A program made the position numbers and the translations under genes. Shown here piece after piece: positions 6,513-14,475 of a stretch of DNA of 64,000 nt. The number at the start of each line of letters is the position of its first letter. Positions within the stretch are counted from its first letter, which is position 1. The DNA is from JAEUNX01 sp034004685. Its GTDB lineage: Bacteria; Pseudomonadota; Gammaproteobacteria; Burkholderiales; Rhodocyclaceae. The stretch is from the NCBI GenBank assembly GCA_034004685.1, contig JAVEWG010000006.1, positions 1 to 64,000 of the forward strand, given 5' to 3'. Below the pieces are notes generated by a model that made no database searches, was not told where the DNA came from, and saw only the letters and a program-made list of their open reading frames with translations.

Positions 6513-8131
6513 GCCCCCTCCCGGTTGCTGCGGGGAAAGAACACCTCGAAGCGGCAGCCCCGGGTGTATTGGGGATCGATGCGCAGCCAGCCGCCGTGGC
6601 GGGTCACCACCTCCTGGGCCAGGGCCAGGCCCATGCCGGCATTGCGGCTGGAGGGGCGCTGGGTGGTGAAGAAGGGTTCGAAGACCCGGGTTCGCAGCGC
6701 CTCGGGGATGCCCGGACCCGTGTCTTCCACCTTGAGGAGCACCCCGTCGGCGGCGGCCTCGGTGACGATGCGCAGCTCCCGCTCCGTGGAGCGGGCCCCC
6801 ACCATGGCCTGAACCGCGTTATCCACCAGTTGCTTAAGCATAGTGCGCAGCGCCGTGACTTGGCCGGGGATGGCGGGCAGCACGGCGGCCGGCTTCCATT
6901 CCACCGAGACCCCCGCCGCCAGCAGGGGCGCGGTGGACACGGAGAGCACGTCCCGCACGGTTTCGTTGAGGTTCACCGGGGCGGCGGATTCCTGGTTTTC
7001 CCCGGGCATGGACTTGGCCAGCCGGTCCAGGGCAGCCCGGCCGGTTTCGGCGGCCTCCCGCAGCATGCCCAGCAGGGCCGCGGGATCCCCCACGCCGCCG
7101 CGCCTTTCGGTCACCTTCAGGGCCGCCTCGATCATGTTCACCGGCCCCTGGAGCTGGAAGATGGCGCCGGCGATGGCTTCCCGCAGGCTCTGGACCATCT
7201 CGCCCTCGGCCAGCAAGGCCTTCAGGGTGGCAATGCGGCTTTCCTCCTGGCGCCGCTTGTGGGGGGTGATGTCGTCCATCACCAGCAGGAGATAGCGCCG
7301 CCGCTGGGAATCCAGGAAGTCCTCGGCGGACGTCTCGCGCCGGTCGAACCACACCCCGGAACAGGAAAACCAGCGCACCGGGCTGCCGCCCCGCTCCACC
7401 ACGAATTCCCGCTCGGCGAAGCTGTCGCCGGGGATCTTGAGGCGCTGCCCGTCGGCGCCGAACAGGGCGGTGAGCACATGGCGGGCCGGCTCGCCGCCGG
7501 GGAACAGGCTGGCCAGCTTCTTGTATTCGTGGTTGTCCAGGACCACCGCGTCGCTGTCGTCCAGCAGGGCCACCGCCACCGGAGCCAGGTCCAGCACCGT
7601 TTCGGTGAGGGCCTTCTGGCTGGCCACCTGGGACTGGAGGTGGCGCATCTCGGTGATGTCCCGGTGGATGCCCAGGAAATACTGGATCCCGCCACTGTCG
7701 CCAAACACCGGGGAGATGGTCAGCTCCGCCAGGTAGCGGGAGCCATCCTTGCGGCGGTTCACCAGGCGCCCGGTCCAGGTTTCGCCGGCCTTGATGGCCG
7801 ACCACATCCGTTCGTAGTAGCCCCGGGGCGTGGTCTTGTAGGAGAGGATGGATTCGTTCCGGCCCACCACTTCCTCGGCGCTGTAGCCGGTCACCCGGGC
7901 AAAGGCGGCGTTGGCGTAGAGGATGTTGGCGTCCGGATCGGTGATGGAAATGGCCACCGAAGCCTGCTCGGTGGTCTCGAAGAACACCTTGGGGGGCAGG
8001 CCGTAGCCGCCGTTGAGGCAGCGCTCGATCTCGACGGCCACCCGCTCGGCGCTGGCGTCCTTCATGTCCAGCAGGATCTGGCGCAGGGTTTCACAGGAAA
8101 GGGGGGGCTTGCTCCGCAGGGCCTCGGTCAT
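6509..8131 (-). CDS. nifL: NifA antagonist NifL (PAS-PAS, histidine-kinase-like)
   Basis: NifL is the flavoprotein that inhibits NifA under oxygen or fixed nitrogen. Residues 45-165 form the first PAS domain (FAD-binding in Azotobacter), including the I-L-Y-A-N-A-A-F and R-K-D-G-S-R-Y segments, and a second PAS follows. The C-terminal part has the N box (L-V-D-N-A-V-Q-A-M), G1 (D-T-G-P-G-I-P) and G2 (G-M-G-L-A-L-A) of a GHKL ATP-binding domain. The H-box position reads F-Q-L-Q-G-P with no histidine, so autophosphorylation is not expected. It lies upstream of and overlaps nifA. Confidence 0.95.
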   Translation of the reverse strand: MTEALRSKPPLSCETLRQILLDMKDASAERVAVEIERCLNGGYGLPPKVFFETTEQASVAISITDPDANILYANAAFARVTGYSAEEVVGRNESILSYKTTPRGYYERMWSAIKAGETWTGRLVNRRKDGSRYLAELTISPVFGDSGGIQYFLGIHRDITEMRHLQSQVASQKALTETVLDLAPVAVALLDDSDAVVLDNHEYKKLASLFPGGEPARHVLTALFGADGQRLKIPGDSFAEREFVVERGGSPVRWFSCSGVWFDRRETSAEDFLDSQRRRYLLLVMDDITPHKRRQEESRIATLKALLAEGEMVQSLREAIAGAIFQLQGPVNMIEAALKVTERRGGVGDPAALLGMLREAAETGRAALDRLAKSMPGENQESAAPVNLNETVRDVLSVSTAPLLAAGVSVEWKPAAVLPAIPGQVTALRTMLKQLVDNAVQAMVGARSTERELRIVTEAAADGVLLKVEDTGPGIPEALRTRVFEPFFTTQRPSSRNAGMGLALAQEVVTRHGGWLRIDPQYTRGCRFEVFFPRSNREGA

Positions 8132-8306
8132 CCTCGGTCTCCACCCGGCAGGGGCGCCGGGTCATCCAGGTAAAGGGGGCTGATAGGTGAATCTCGCGGT
8201 GCACCACGCAAGATCCATTCCCTTGCCGCCCATCCCGGCCCGCCGTCGCAACCCGGGGAATCCCGGCAGGCCCCGCCGAAGCCGCCGAAAGCACCGCCGG
8301 ACGGGC

Positions 8307-8322
8307 TGTCGCAAATCCGACA
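8307..8322. promoter_or_regulatory. NifA upstream activator site of rnf operon
   Basis: TGT-CGCAAATCCG-ACA is an exact TGT-N10-ACA lying 130 bp upstream of the rnfA -24 element. The site is symmetric in type and could in principle also act on nifL. Confidence 0.78.
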
Positions 8323-8451
8323 AGCCCCCCCTTCACCGCTGATTTACGCCATAGCCGATCCCATTGATCACGGGCCCGCCCCGCCGTCCGCAGCGCAGCA
8401 TGGCGCGCCATTTCGGGGCTCCCGGGAAATCCATGCACCGGGAGGGGTAAT

Positions 8452-8467
8452 TGGCACGCTACGTGCA
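8452..8467 (+). promoter_or_regulatory. Sigma-54 (-24/-12) promoter of rnfA
   Basis: TGGCACGCTACGTGCA matches TGGCACG-N4-TTGCA with a single mismatch at the first T of TTGC. The rnfA start is 31 bp downstream. Confidence 0.88.
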
Positions 8468-8497
8468 AGAAGAGGGCCGTAACCGGTCGAGGCCCCC

Positions 8498-9079
8498 ATG
8501 ACTGAATTCCTGCTCCTGCTCCTGTCCACCGCCGTGGTGAACAACGTGATCCTGGTGAAATTCCTGGGTCTGTGCCCCTTCCTGGGGGTTTCCAAGAAAA
8601 TCGACGCAGCCATCGGCATGGGCCTGGCCACCACCTTCGTGCTGACCCTGGCCTCCATCGCCACCTGGATGCTGGACCACTGGATGCTCGCCCCCCTGGA
8701 CCTGGGCTATCTGCGCATCGTCGGCTTCATCGTGGTGATCGCCGCGGCGGTGCAGTTCGTGGAGATGGCCATCAAGAAGGCCAGCCCCCAGCTCTACCAA
8801 GTGCTGGGCATCTATCTGCCGCTGATCACCACCAACTGCGCGGTGCTGGGGGTGGCCCTGATCAACGTCCAGCAAGGCGCCGACTTCCTCCACGCCACCC
8901 TGTATGGCTTTGGCTCGGCGTTGGGGTTCTCCCTGGTGCTGGTGCTGTTCGCCGGGGTTCGGGAACGCCTGGCCCTGGCCGCCCTCCCCAAGGCCCTGGC
9001 CGGCGCGCCCATCACCCTGGTGACCGCCGGCCTGCTGTCCCTGGCCTTCATGGGCTTTTCCGGCCTCAACCTCGGCTAA
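8498..9079 (+). CDS. rnfA: Rnf electron transport complex subunit RnfA
   Basis: RnfA is an integral membrane subunit of the Rnf complex, which couples NADH:ferredoxin electron transfer to an ion gradient; in diazotrophs it can run in reverse to make reduced ferredoxin or flavodoxin for nitrogenase. The 193-residue protein has about six hydrophobic segments and begins M-T-E-F-L-L-L-L-L-S-T. The conserved L-C-P-F-L-G and T-T-N-C-A-V-L-G motifs carry the cysteines that bind the shared [2Fe-2S] cluster with RnfE. It is first in a seven-gene operon behind a sigma-54 promoter. Confidence 0.97.
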   Translation: MTEFLLLLLSTAVVNNVILVKFLGLCPFLGVSKKIDAAIGMGLATTFVLTLASIATWMLDHWMLAPLDLGYLRIVGFIVVIAAAVQFVEMAIKKASPQLYQVLGIYLPLITTNCAVLGVALINVQQGADFLHATLYGFGSALGFSLVLVLFAGVRERLALAALPKALAGAPITLVTAGLLSLAFMGFSGLNLG

Positions 9080-9094
9080 ACGAAAGGAGCCGCC

Positions 9095-9634
9095 ATGCTC
9101 GCCGCCGTCGCCAGTCTTTCCGTCCTGGGCGCCTCCCTGGGCCTGGGCCTGGGCATCGCCGCCCGCCGCTTCCACGTGGAAGCCGATGCGGTTGTCGCCG
9201 AGCTGGAAGCCATGATGCCGGGCTCCCAGTGTGGCCAGTGCGGCTTTCCCGGCTGTGCCGGAGCCGCCCAGGCTCTGGCGGACGGCAAGGCGCCGGTGAC
9301 GGTCTGCCCCCCGGGCGGAAAAACCCTGGCCCAGGCCCTGGCGGACAAGCTGGGGATCAGCGCCGACCTCTCCGGCATGGGAGAGGTGGTGCCCATGGTG
9401 GCCGGTGTGCGGGAAGAGATCTGCATCGGCTGCACCAAATGCTTCAAGGCCTGCCCCACCGATGCCATCCACGGCGCGGTCAAGCAGATCCACGGCGTCC
9501 TCAAGGAGGCCTGCACCGGCTGCGCCAAATGCGTGGATGTCTGCCCCACCGAGGCCCTGAGCCTTTCCCCGGTGCCCCTCACCCTCCAGAGCTGGGCCTG
9601 GCACCGCCCCCAGCCGGCCACCCTGAACGCCTGA
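9095..9634 (+). CDS. rnfB: Rnf complex iron-sulfur subunit RnfB
   Basis: RnfB is the ferredoxin-like subunit that passes electrons to or from soluble ferredoxin. At 179 residues it has an N-terminal membrane anchor, then the C-G-Q-C-G-F-P-G-C four-cysteine cluster motif near residue 46. Two [4Fe-4S] motifs follow: C-I-G-C-T-K-C-F-K-A-C-P and C-T-G-C-A-K-C-V-D-V-C-P. It lies 15 bp after rnfA with a GAAAGGAG ribosome site and 10 bp before rnfC. Confidence 0.97.
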   Translation: MLAAVASLSVLGASLGLGLGIAARRFHVEADAVVAELEAMMPGSQCGQCGFPGCAGAAQALADGKAPVTVCPPGGKTLAQALADKLGISADLSGMGEVVPMVAGVREEICIGCTKCFKACPTDAIHGAVKQIHGVLKEACTGCAKCVDVCPTEALSLSPVPLTLQSWAWHRPQPATLNA

Positions 9635-9644
9635 GAACATCGCC

Positions 9645-11183
9645 ATGGCCAAACCCGTCATCGCCGCCCTGCCACCCTGGCTCCAGCGCACCTTGATCCG
9701 CTGGGGGGTCCATCCCGACGACCGCAAGCGCCCGGTGGCGGACCTGCCGGTGGAGCGGATGCCCCTGCCCCCCCTGCTGTTCCTGCCCCTCCAGCAACAC
9801 GTGGGGGCGCCGGCCCGGCCGGTGGTGCAAATCGGCGACCGGGTGGCCAAGGGCCAGCTGGTGGCCGAAGCCAGCGCCAACATCTCGGCCCCGGTGCATG
9901 CCTCCACCTCCGGCGTGATCCAGGACATCACCACCTATCCCGCCCCCCACCCCTCCGGCCTGGAACAGCCCGTCATCGTGCTGGCGCCGGATGGGGAGGA
10001 CCGCTGGCTGAACACCTCCCCCCCCGCCGACCCCTTTGCCCTGGAGCCCGCCGCCATCGCCAAGATCGTAGCGGAAGCCGGAGTGGTGGGTCTGGGGGGC
10101 GCCACCTTTCCATCGGCGGTGAAGTTCGCCCTGGGCCTGCGGGTCAAGGTCACCACCCTGATCGTCAACGGCGGCGAATGCGAGCCCTATCTGTCTTGCG
10201 ACGATCGTTTGATGCGAGACCACGCCGATGAGGTGATCGACGGTATCCGCATCGTGATGCACGCCATCGGCGCCCGGCAAGCCAAGGTGGGCATCGAGAA
10301 CAACAAGCCGGAAGCCATCGCCGCCATGCAGGCCGCCGCCGCGCCCTACCCGGCGGTGGAGGTGATCCCGGTGCCGGCCCACTACCCCATGGGCTCGGAC
10401 AAGCAGCTGATCCAGGTGCTCACCGGCAAGGAAGTCCCTTTCGACGGCCGGGCCGCCGACGTGGGGGTGCTGGTGCACAACGTGGGTACCTGCCGGGCGG
10501 TGCAGCAGGCGGTGCGCAAGGGCCACCCCCTGGTGGAGCGGCTGGTGACGGTGAGTGGCGGCGCGGTGCCCGCCCCCCGGAATCTGCTGGTGCCCATCGG
10601 CGCTCCGGTGCAAGCCCTGTTCGACCACTGCGGAGGCTTCGTTTCCCCGCCGGCCCGAGTCGTGATGGGGGGCCCCATGATGGGCAACCCCCTAGCCACC
10701 TGCGCCTCTCCGGTGATCAAGGGCACCAGCGGGGTGCTGGCCCTGACCCCCGCCGAGGTGGGAGACAGCGGCGTCAACGCCTGCATCCGTTGCGCCAGTT
10801 GCGTCGCCGCCTGCCCCATGAACCTGATGCCTCTGGAGATGGCCGCCCACATCCGGGTGGATGACCTGGACGGGGCCTTCCAGCTGGGCCTCAATGACTG
10901 CATCGGCTGCGGCTGCTGCAGCTACGTATGCCCCTCCAGCGTCCCCCTGTCCCACTATTTCAGCTACGCCAAGGGCGCGCTATCCAACAACGAGCGAGCC
11001 ACCCTCAAGAGCGAATCCATCAAGAAACTCACCACAGCCCGCACCGAACGCCTGGAGCGGGAAGCCCAGGAAAAGGCCGAAGCCGCCGCCCGCCGCAAGG
11101 CCGAACGGGAAGCCGCCAAGGCCAAGGCCGCCGCGGCGGCGGCCCAGGCCAGCAAACCCGCCACCGAAGAGGTGAGTTCATGA
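9645..11183 (+). CDS. rnfC: Rnf complex subunit RnfC (NADH/FMN and Fe-S)
   Basis: RnfC is the peripheral subunit that handles NADH, FMN and two [4Fe-4S] clusters. The 512-residue protein has an N-terminal biotinyl-like domain and an NQO1-like fold with the G-G-E-C-E-P-Y-L motif. Two cluster motifs follow: C-I-R-C-A-S-C-V-A-A-C-P near residue 382 and C-I-G-C-G-C-C-S-Y-V-C-P near 419. The last 50 residues are a charged Ala/Lys/Glu helix, shorter than in enteric RnfC. Its stop overlaps the rnfD start (ATGA). Confidence 0.97.
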   Translation: MAKPVIAALPPWLQRTLIRWGVHPDDRKRPVADLPVERMPLPPLLFLPLQQHVGAPARPVVQIGDRVAKGQLVAEASANISAPVHASTSGVIQDITTYPAPHPSGLEQPVIVLAPDGEDRWLNTSPPADPFALEPAAIAKIVAEAGVVGLGGATFPSAVKFALGLRVKVTTLIVNGGECEPYLSCDDRLMRDHADEVIDGIRIVMHAIGARQAKVGIENNKPEAIAAMQAAAAPYPAVEVIPVPAHYPMGSDKQLIQVLTGKEVPFDGRAADVGVLVHNVGTCRAVQQAVRKGHPLVERLVTVSGGAVPAPRNLLVPIGAPVQALFDHCGGFVSPPARVVMGGPMMGNPLATCASPVIKGTSGVLALTPAEVGDSGVNACIRCASCVAACPMNLMPLEMAAHIRVDDLDGAFQLGLNDCIGCGCCSYVCPSSVPLSHYFSYAKGALSNNERATLKSESIKKLTTARTERLEREAQEKAEAAARRKAEREAAKAKAAAAAAQASKPATEEVSS

Positions 11184-12244
11184 GCACCCTGCCTTCCAGC
11201 GCGGCCCACGCGCCCCACGCCCATAGCGGCACCACCGTCAGCCGGGTGATGGGCACGGTGATGCTGGCCCTGCTGCCGGCCACTCTGTATGGCTTCTATC
11301 TCTATGGCTGGCCTTCCATCTGGCTGTGGCTGATCACCGTGGGGGCCTGCCTGATCATGGAAGTGGCCTGCCTGCGCCTCACCGGCCGGGGCGGCCCCGC
11401 CACCCTGTGGGATGGCTCGGCGCTGCTGGCGGGCTGGCTGCTGGCCATGACCCTGCCCCCCTGGGCGCCCTGGTGGATCGGGGTGATCGGCGCCTTCGCC
11501 ACCATCGTGGTGGCCAAGCACGCCTACGGTGGCCTGGGCCAGAACCCCTTCAACCCGGCCATGGTGGGTCGGGTGGCGCTCCTGATCTCCTTCCCCCTGC
11601 CCCTGACCACCTGGGTCAGGCCAGTGCCCCTGTTCGCCGCCGGCAGCCCGGGCCCAGCAGAGGGGCTGCACATCACCCTGTTCGGCAGCGGCGTGCCCGA
11701 TGCCCTCACCAGCGCCACCCTCCTGGGCCACGTGAAGACCGAGGCCACCCGGGGGATGGATGTGCCCCATGCCCTGGCGGAATTGCTGGGCAGCGCCCCC
11801 TACGGTTTTGGCTGGCACTCCGGCAGCATGGGGGAGACCGCCACCCTGCTGATCCTGGCCGGCGGCCTGTTCCTGCTGGCCAAGCGGCTCATCACCTGGC
11901 ACATCCCGGTGGCGGTGCTGGCGGGTTGCGCCATTCCAGCGGCCATCGCCCACGCCCTCCAGCCGGAGGCCTACCTCTCCGCCGGCCACCACCTCGCCGC
12001 CGGCGCCCTGATGCAGGGGGCCTTCTTCATCGCCACCGACATGGTCACTTCCCCGGCCTCCACCTCGGGACGGCTGATCTTTGGCTTCGGGGTGGGGCTT
12101 CTCACCTGGGTGATCCGCAGCTTCGCTGGTTTTCCGGAAGGCCTGGCCTTCGCGGTGTTGCTGATGAACGCCTGCGTGCCCCTCATCGACCGCTTCACCC
12201 GGCCCCGCATTTACGGCCACGGCAAACCCGCCGGCGCCCGCTGA
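11180..12244 (+). CDS. rnfD: Rnf complex membrane subunit RnfD
   Basis: RnfD is an integral membrane subunit carrying a covalently bound FMN. The 354-residue product has about nine or ten hydrophobic segments. The flavin attachment motif S-A-T-L lies near residue 177 (D-A-L-T-S-A-T-L), and the conserved G-G-L-G-Q-N-P-F-N-P-A-M-V-G-R stretch is typical of the RnfD/NqrB family. The ATG at 11180 was chosen because it overlaps the rnfC stop and begins the recognisable protein; the frame is open upstream inside rnfC but that part is not coding. Confidence 0.96.
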   Translation: MSTLPSSAAHAPHAHSGTTVSRVMGTVMLALLPATLYGFYLYGWPSIWLWLITVGACLIMEVACLRLTGRGGPATLWDGSALLAGWLLAMTLPPWAPWWIGVIGAFATIVVAKHAYGGLGQNPFNPAMVGRVALLISFPLPLTTWVRPVPLFAAGSPGPAEGLHITLFGSGVPDALTSATLLGHVKTEATRGMDVPHALAELLGSAPYGFGWHSGSMGETATLLILAGGLFLLAKRLITWHIPVAVLAGCAIPAAIAHALQPEAYLSAGHHLAAGALMQGAFFIATDMVTSPASTSGRLIFGFGVGLLTWVIRSFAGFPEGLAFAVLLMNACVPLIDRFTRPRIYGHGKPAGAR

Positions 12245-12254
12245 GGACCACCCC

Positions 12255-12899
12255 ATGAGCATCGCCAAGTCCGTCTCCCTCGACGCCCTGCGCCCCACCC
12301 TGGGCTTCCAGTCCGCCACCCTGGCCATCTCGGTGGCGGTGGCCACCGCCATCCTGGCCCTGATCTACGGCCAGACCAAGGATCCCATCGCCCAGGCCCA
12401 GGCCCAGGACACCATCAATTCCCTGGCCCAGGTCCTGCCCGAAGGCAGCTACGACAACGACGTGGGAGCCGACACCCTCAAGGCGGAGCGCAACGGCAAG
12501 CCGGTGGTGGTGCACCTGGCCCGCAAGGCCGGCGGCGTCACCGCCGTGGTGCTGGAGCTCACCGAGCGGGGTTACAGCGGCGAGATCGGCATGGTAGTGG
12601 GCATCAACCGGGAGGGCTTCATCACCGGGGTACGGGTCACCCGCCACACCGAGACCCCCGGCCTGGGAGACAAGATCGAGCGGGCCAAGGGCGATTGGGT
12701 GCTGGCCTTCGAGGGCAAGGGCCTGGATACGCCCTCCGCCAATTCCTGGGCGGTGAAGAAGGACGGGGGCATTTTCGACCAGTTCGCCGGCGCCACCATC
12801 ACCCCCCGGGCGGTGGTCAAGGGCGTCAAGGGCGGCCTGGAACTGTTCGCCCACCAGAAGGACACCTGGCTGGCCAGCCCGCCCCCGGCGGGACACTGA
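12255..12899 (+). CDS. rnfG: Rnf complex subunit RnfG (covalent FMN)
   Basis: RnfG is the periplasm-facing flavin subunit, anchored by one N-terminal membrane helix (about residues 20-42). The 214-residue protein has the family's FMN-attachment region, D-Q-F-A-G-A-T-I-T-P near residue 176, where the second threonine is the expected phosphoester site. G-H-T-E-T-P-G-L-type residues appear as T-R-H-T-E-T-P-G-L-G. It sits between rnfD and rnfE with short gaps, as in other rnf operons. Confidence 0.95.
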   Translation: MSIAKSVSLDALRPTLGFQSATLAISVAVATAILALIYGQTKDPIAQAQAQDTINSLAQVLPEGSYDNDVGADTLKAERNGKPVVVHLARKAGGVTAVVLELTERGYSGEIGMVVGINREGFITGVRVTRHTETPGLGDKIERAKGDWVLAFEGKGLDTPSANSWAVKKDGGIFDQFAGATITPRAVVKGVKGGLELFAHQKDTWLASPPPAGH

Positions 12900-12910
12900 G
12901 GAGTACATCC

Positions 12911-13588
12911 ATGGAAATCGGCAAACTGGCCCGGGACGGGCTGTGGGACAACAACGTGGTGACCGGCCAGCTGCTGGCCATGTGCCCCACCATGGCGGTC
13001 ACCGCCACCGCCACCAACGGCCTGGGGATGGGCCTGGCCACCACCGCCGTGCTGGTGGCCTCCAACATCCTGGTGGCGAGCCTCCGGAACTTCATTCCGG
13101 CGGAGGTGCGGATCCCAATCTTCGTAGTGCTTATCGCGTCCCTGGTGACAGTGGTGGACATGACCATCAACGCCTGGCTCCACGAACTCTACAAGGTGCT
13201 GGGTCTCTTCATCGCCCTGATCGTGGTGAACTGCGCCATCCTGGGACGGGCGGAGGCCTTCGCCTCCAAGGCGCCGGTGCTGGATTCAGCCTTCGACGGG
13301 CTGTTCATGGGGCTGGGCTTCACCCTGGCCCTCACGGTCATCGGCGGCATCCGGGAGGTCCTGGGCAGCGGCACCCTGTTCGCCAACGCCCACCTGCTAC
13401 TGGGACCGGCCTTCACCTTCCTGGAGGTGGAACTGCCCAGCGCCGGCTCCGGCGCCTTGCTGATGATCCTGCCCCCCGGGGGCTTCCTGGTGCTGGCGGG
13501 AATCCTGGTGGCCAAGCGCCTCTTTGACGAACGGATGGCAGCCCGCAAGGCCGCCGCGTCCCCAGCCACCACCCCCAACCTGGCTTGA
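12911..13588 (+). CDS. rnfE: Rnf complex subunit RnfE
   Basis: RnfE is the second six-helix membrane subunit, homologous to RnfA and packed against it in antiparallel topology. The 225-residue protein has the paired motifs L-C-P-T-M-A-V-T (seen as M-C-P-T-M) and V-V-N-C-A-I-L-G-R that hold the shared cluster cysteines. The ATG at 12911 follows a GAGGAG site in the rnfG stop region; an upstream open frame inside rnfG is not coding. Confidence 0.96.
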   Translation: MEIGKLARDGLWDNNVVTGQLLAMCPTMAVTATATNGLGMGLATTAVLVASNILVASLRNFIPAEVRIPIFVVLIASLVTVVDMTINAWLHELYKVLGLFIALIVVNCAILGRAEAFASKAPVLDSAFDGLFMGLGFTLALTVIGGIREVLGSGTLFANAHLLLGPAFTFLEVELPSAGSGALLMILPPGGFLVLAGILVAKRLFDERMAARKAAASPATTPNLA

Positions 13589-13601
13589 GGAGGAGCCGAC
13601 C

Positions 13602-13883
13602 ATGCAAGTGAGCGTCTGCTATTCGGAACCCAGCCAGCAGGCCTGGTTGCGGATCGAAGTCCCCGAAGATGCCACCGCCGGCGCGGCCATCGCCCAGTCG
13701 GGAATCCTGGCGATGTTTCCCCACATCGATCTGGAAGCCCAGAAGATCGGGGTGTTTGGAAAGGTGGTCAAGGCTGACGCTCCCCTGCGGCCGGGGGACC
13801 GGGTGGAAATCTACCGGGCCATCACCTGCGATCCAGCGACGGTGCCCCGCCGCCAGATGGAGGACGAGGAAGACCAAGGCTGA
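13602..13883 (+). CDS. rnfH: RnfH family ubiquitin-like protein
   Basis: A 93-residue beta-grasp protein of the RnfH family, found at the end of nif-linked rnf operons and elsewhere beside the ribosome-bound toxin gene ratA. The core runs M-Q-V-S-V-C-Y to D-R-V-E-I-Y-R-A-I, with the usual G-V-F-G-K-V-V segment. A strong AGGAGG site precedes the ATG at 13602. The function is not settled; co-transcription with rnf suggests a role in assembly or stability of the complex. Confidence 0.9.
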   Translation: MQVSVCYSEPSQQAWLRIEVPEDATAGAAIAQSGILAMFPHIDLEAQKIGVFGKVVKADAPLRPGDRVEIYRAITCDPATVPRRQMEDEEDQG

Positions 13884-13916
13884 TACCCGCGGATCCAAGG
13901 TCAACAGACCCTAAGA

Positions 13917-14072
13917 GCCTGTCGGACTTAGGCGATCGTAGCGAGCCGAGGGGGAGCGTGAGGACAGATTTGCCCGATCTGGAAGCACATAGTGAACCTA
14001 TGCGACGAAAAATCGGGCAAATATGGACCCCTCACCCACCAGCGCAGTAGATCAGCCCTCAGTCCGACAAGC
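13917..14072. repeat. Palindromic MITE-like element
   Basis: A 156-bp intergenic element with imperfect terminal inverted repeats (GCCTGTCGGACTTAG against GCTTGTCGGACTGAG on the other strand). Inside is a perfect 9-bp pair, TTGCCCGAT at 13971-13979 and ATCGGGCAA further on, plus a looser GAGGGG/CCCCTC pairing. It sits between two convergent genes and could fold into a long cruciform or act as a bidirectional transcript end. No coding sequence. Confidence 0.6.
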
Positions 14073-14074
14073 CC

Positions 14075-14368
14075 CTAGCCCGGTTTGTCGGTAAGGGCCC
14101 GGGCCCAGAACCCCGGGTTGGCCACCAGATCCGCCCGCAGCGCCAACAGGTGCTGCAACGCCTCCCGCAGCCCCTCCGGCAAATGGGCCAACTCCTCCGC
14201 CCCCGCCTCGATGAGCTGGATCAGCTGCTCCGAGGTTTCCGCCCTCAGGCCCACCTCGGCGGCCAGCTCCCTGATTTCCGCTTCTACCCCGTGCAGGACG
14301 AATGGACTCACAAAATACCCCTTGCGCACCGGGCATTCCGGATAAATGGAAGTCCATTCTACGCCCAT
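14075..14368 (-). CDS. Small protein of unknown function
   Basis: A 97-residue acidic protein that I do not recognise. The N-terminal 25 residues have a compact, aromatic and Cys-containing character (W-T-S-I-Y-P-E-C-P-V-R-K-G-Y-F). The rest is predicted helical and Leu/Ala/Glu-rich, ending in a W-A-R-A-L segment. It converges on rnfH and has no strong ribosome site. Codon use looks like that of neighbouring genes, so I think it is real, but the annotation rests mostly on open frame and composition. Confidence 0.5.
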   Translation of the reverse strand: MGVEWTSIYPECPVRKGYFVSPFVLHGVEAEIRELAAEVGLRAETSEQLIQLIEAGAEELAHLPEGLREALQHLLALRADLVANPGFWARALTDKPG

Positions 14369-14475
14369 GGTCAGCCGGCAACCATGGTCCAGGGCGATCC
14401 GCCCTTCCTGGAAGGCCTATTGCCCTCCGGCGCGGCCCCAGGATTCGGGGGATCCGAATCCAAGGCCAACAGACC

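Larger units (their letters stand above)
8132..8497. other. Divergent nifL / rnfA control region
   Basis: This 366-bp gap separates leftward nifL from rightward rnfA. It holds a NifA site and a sigma-54 promoter directed at rnfA. I see no -24/-12 element directed at nifL, so nifLA is probably driven by a sigma-70-type promoter that I cannot place. No small gene is visible. Confidence 0.6.

Noticed and set aside
8132..8300. Sigma-54 promoter directed at nifL
   Set aside because: I looked for GG-N10-GC in the leftward direction and found only poorly spaced partial matches.
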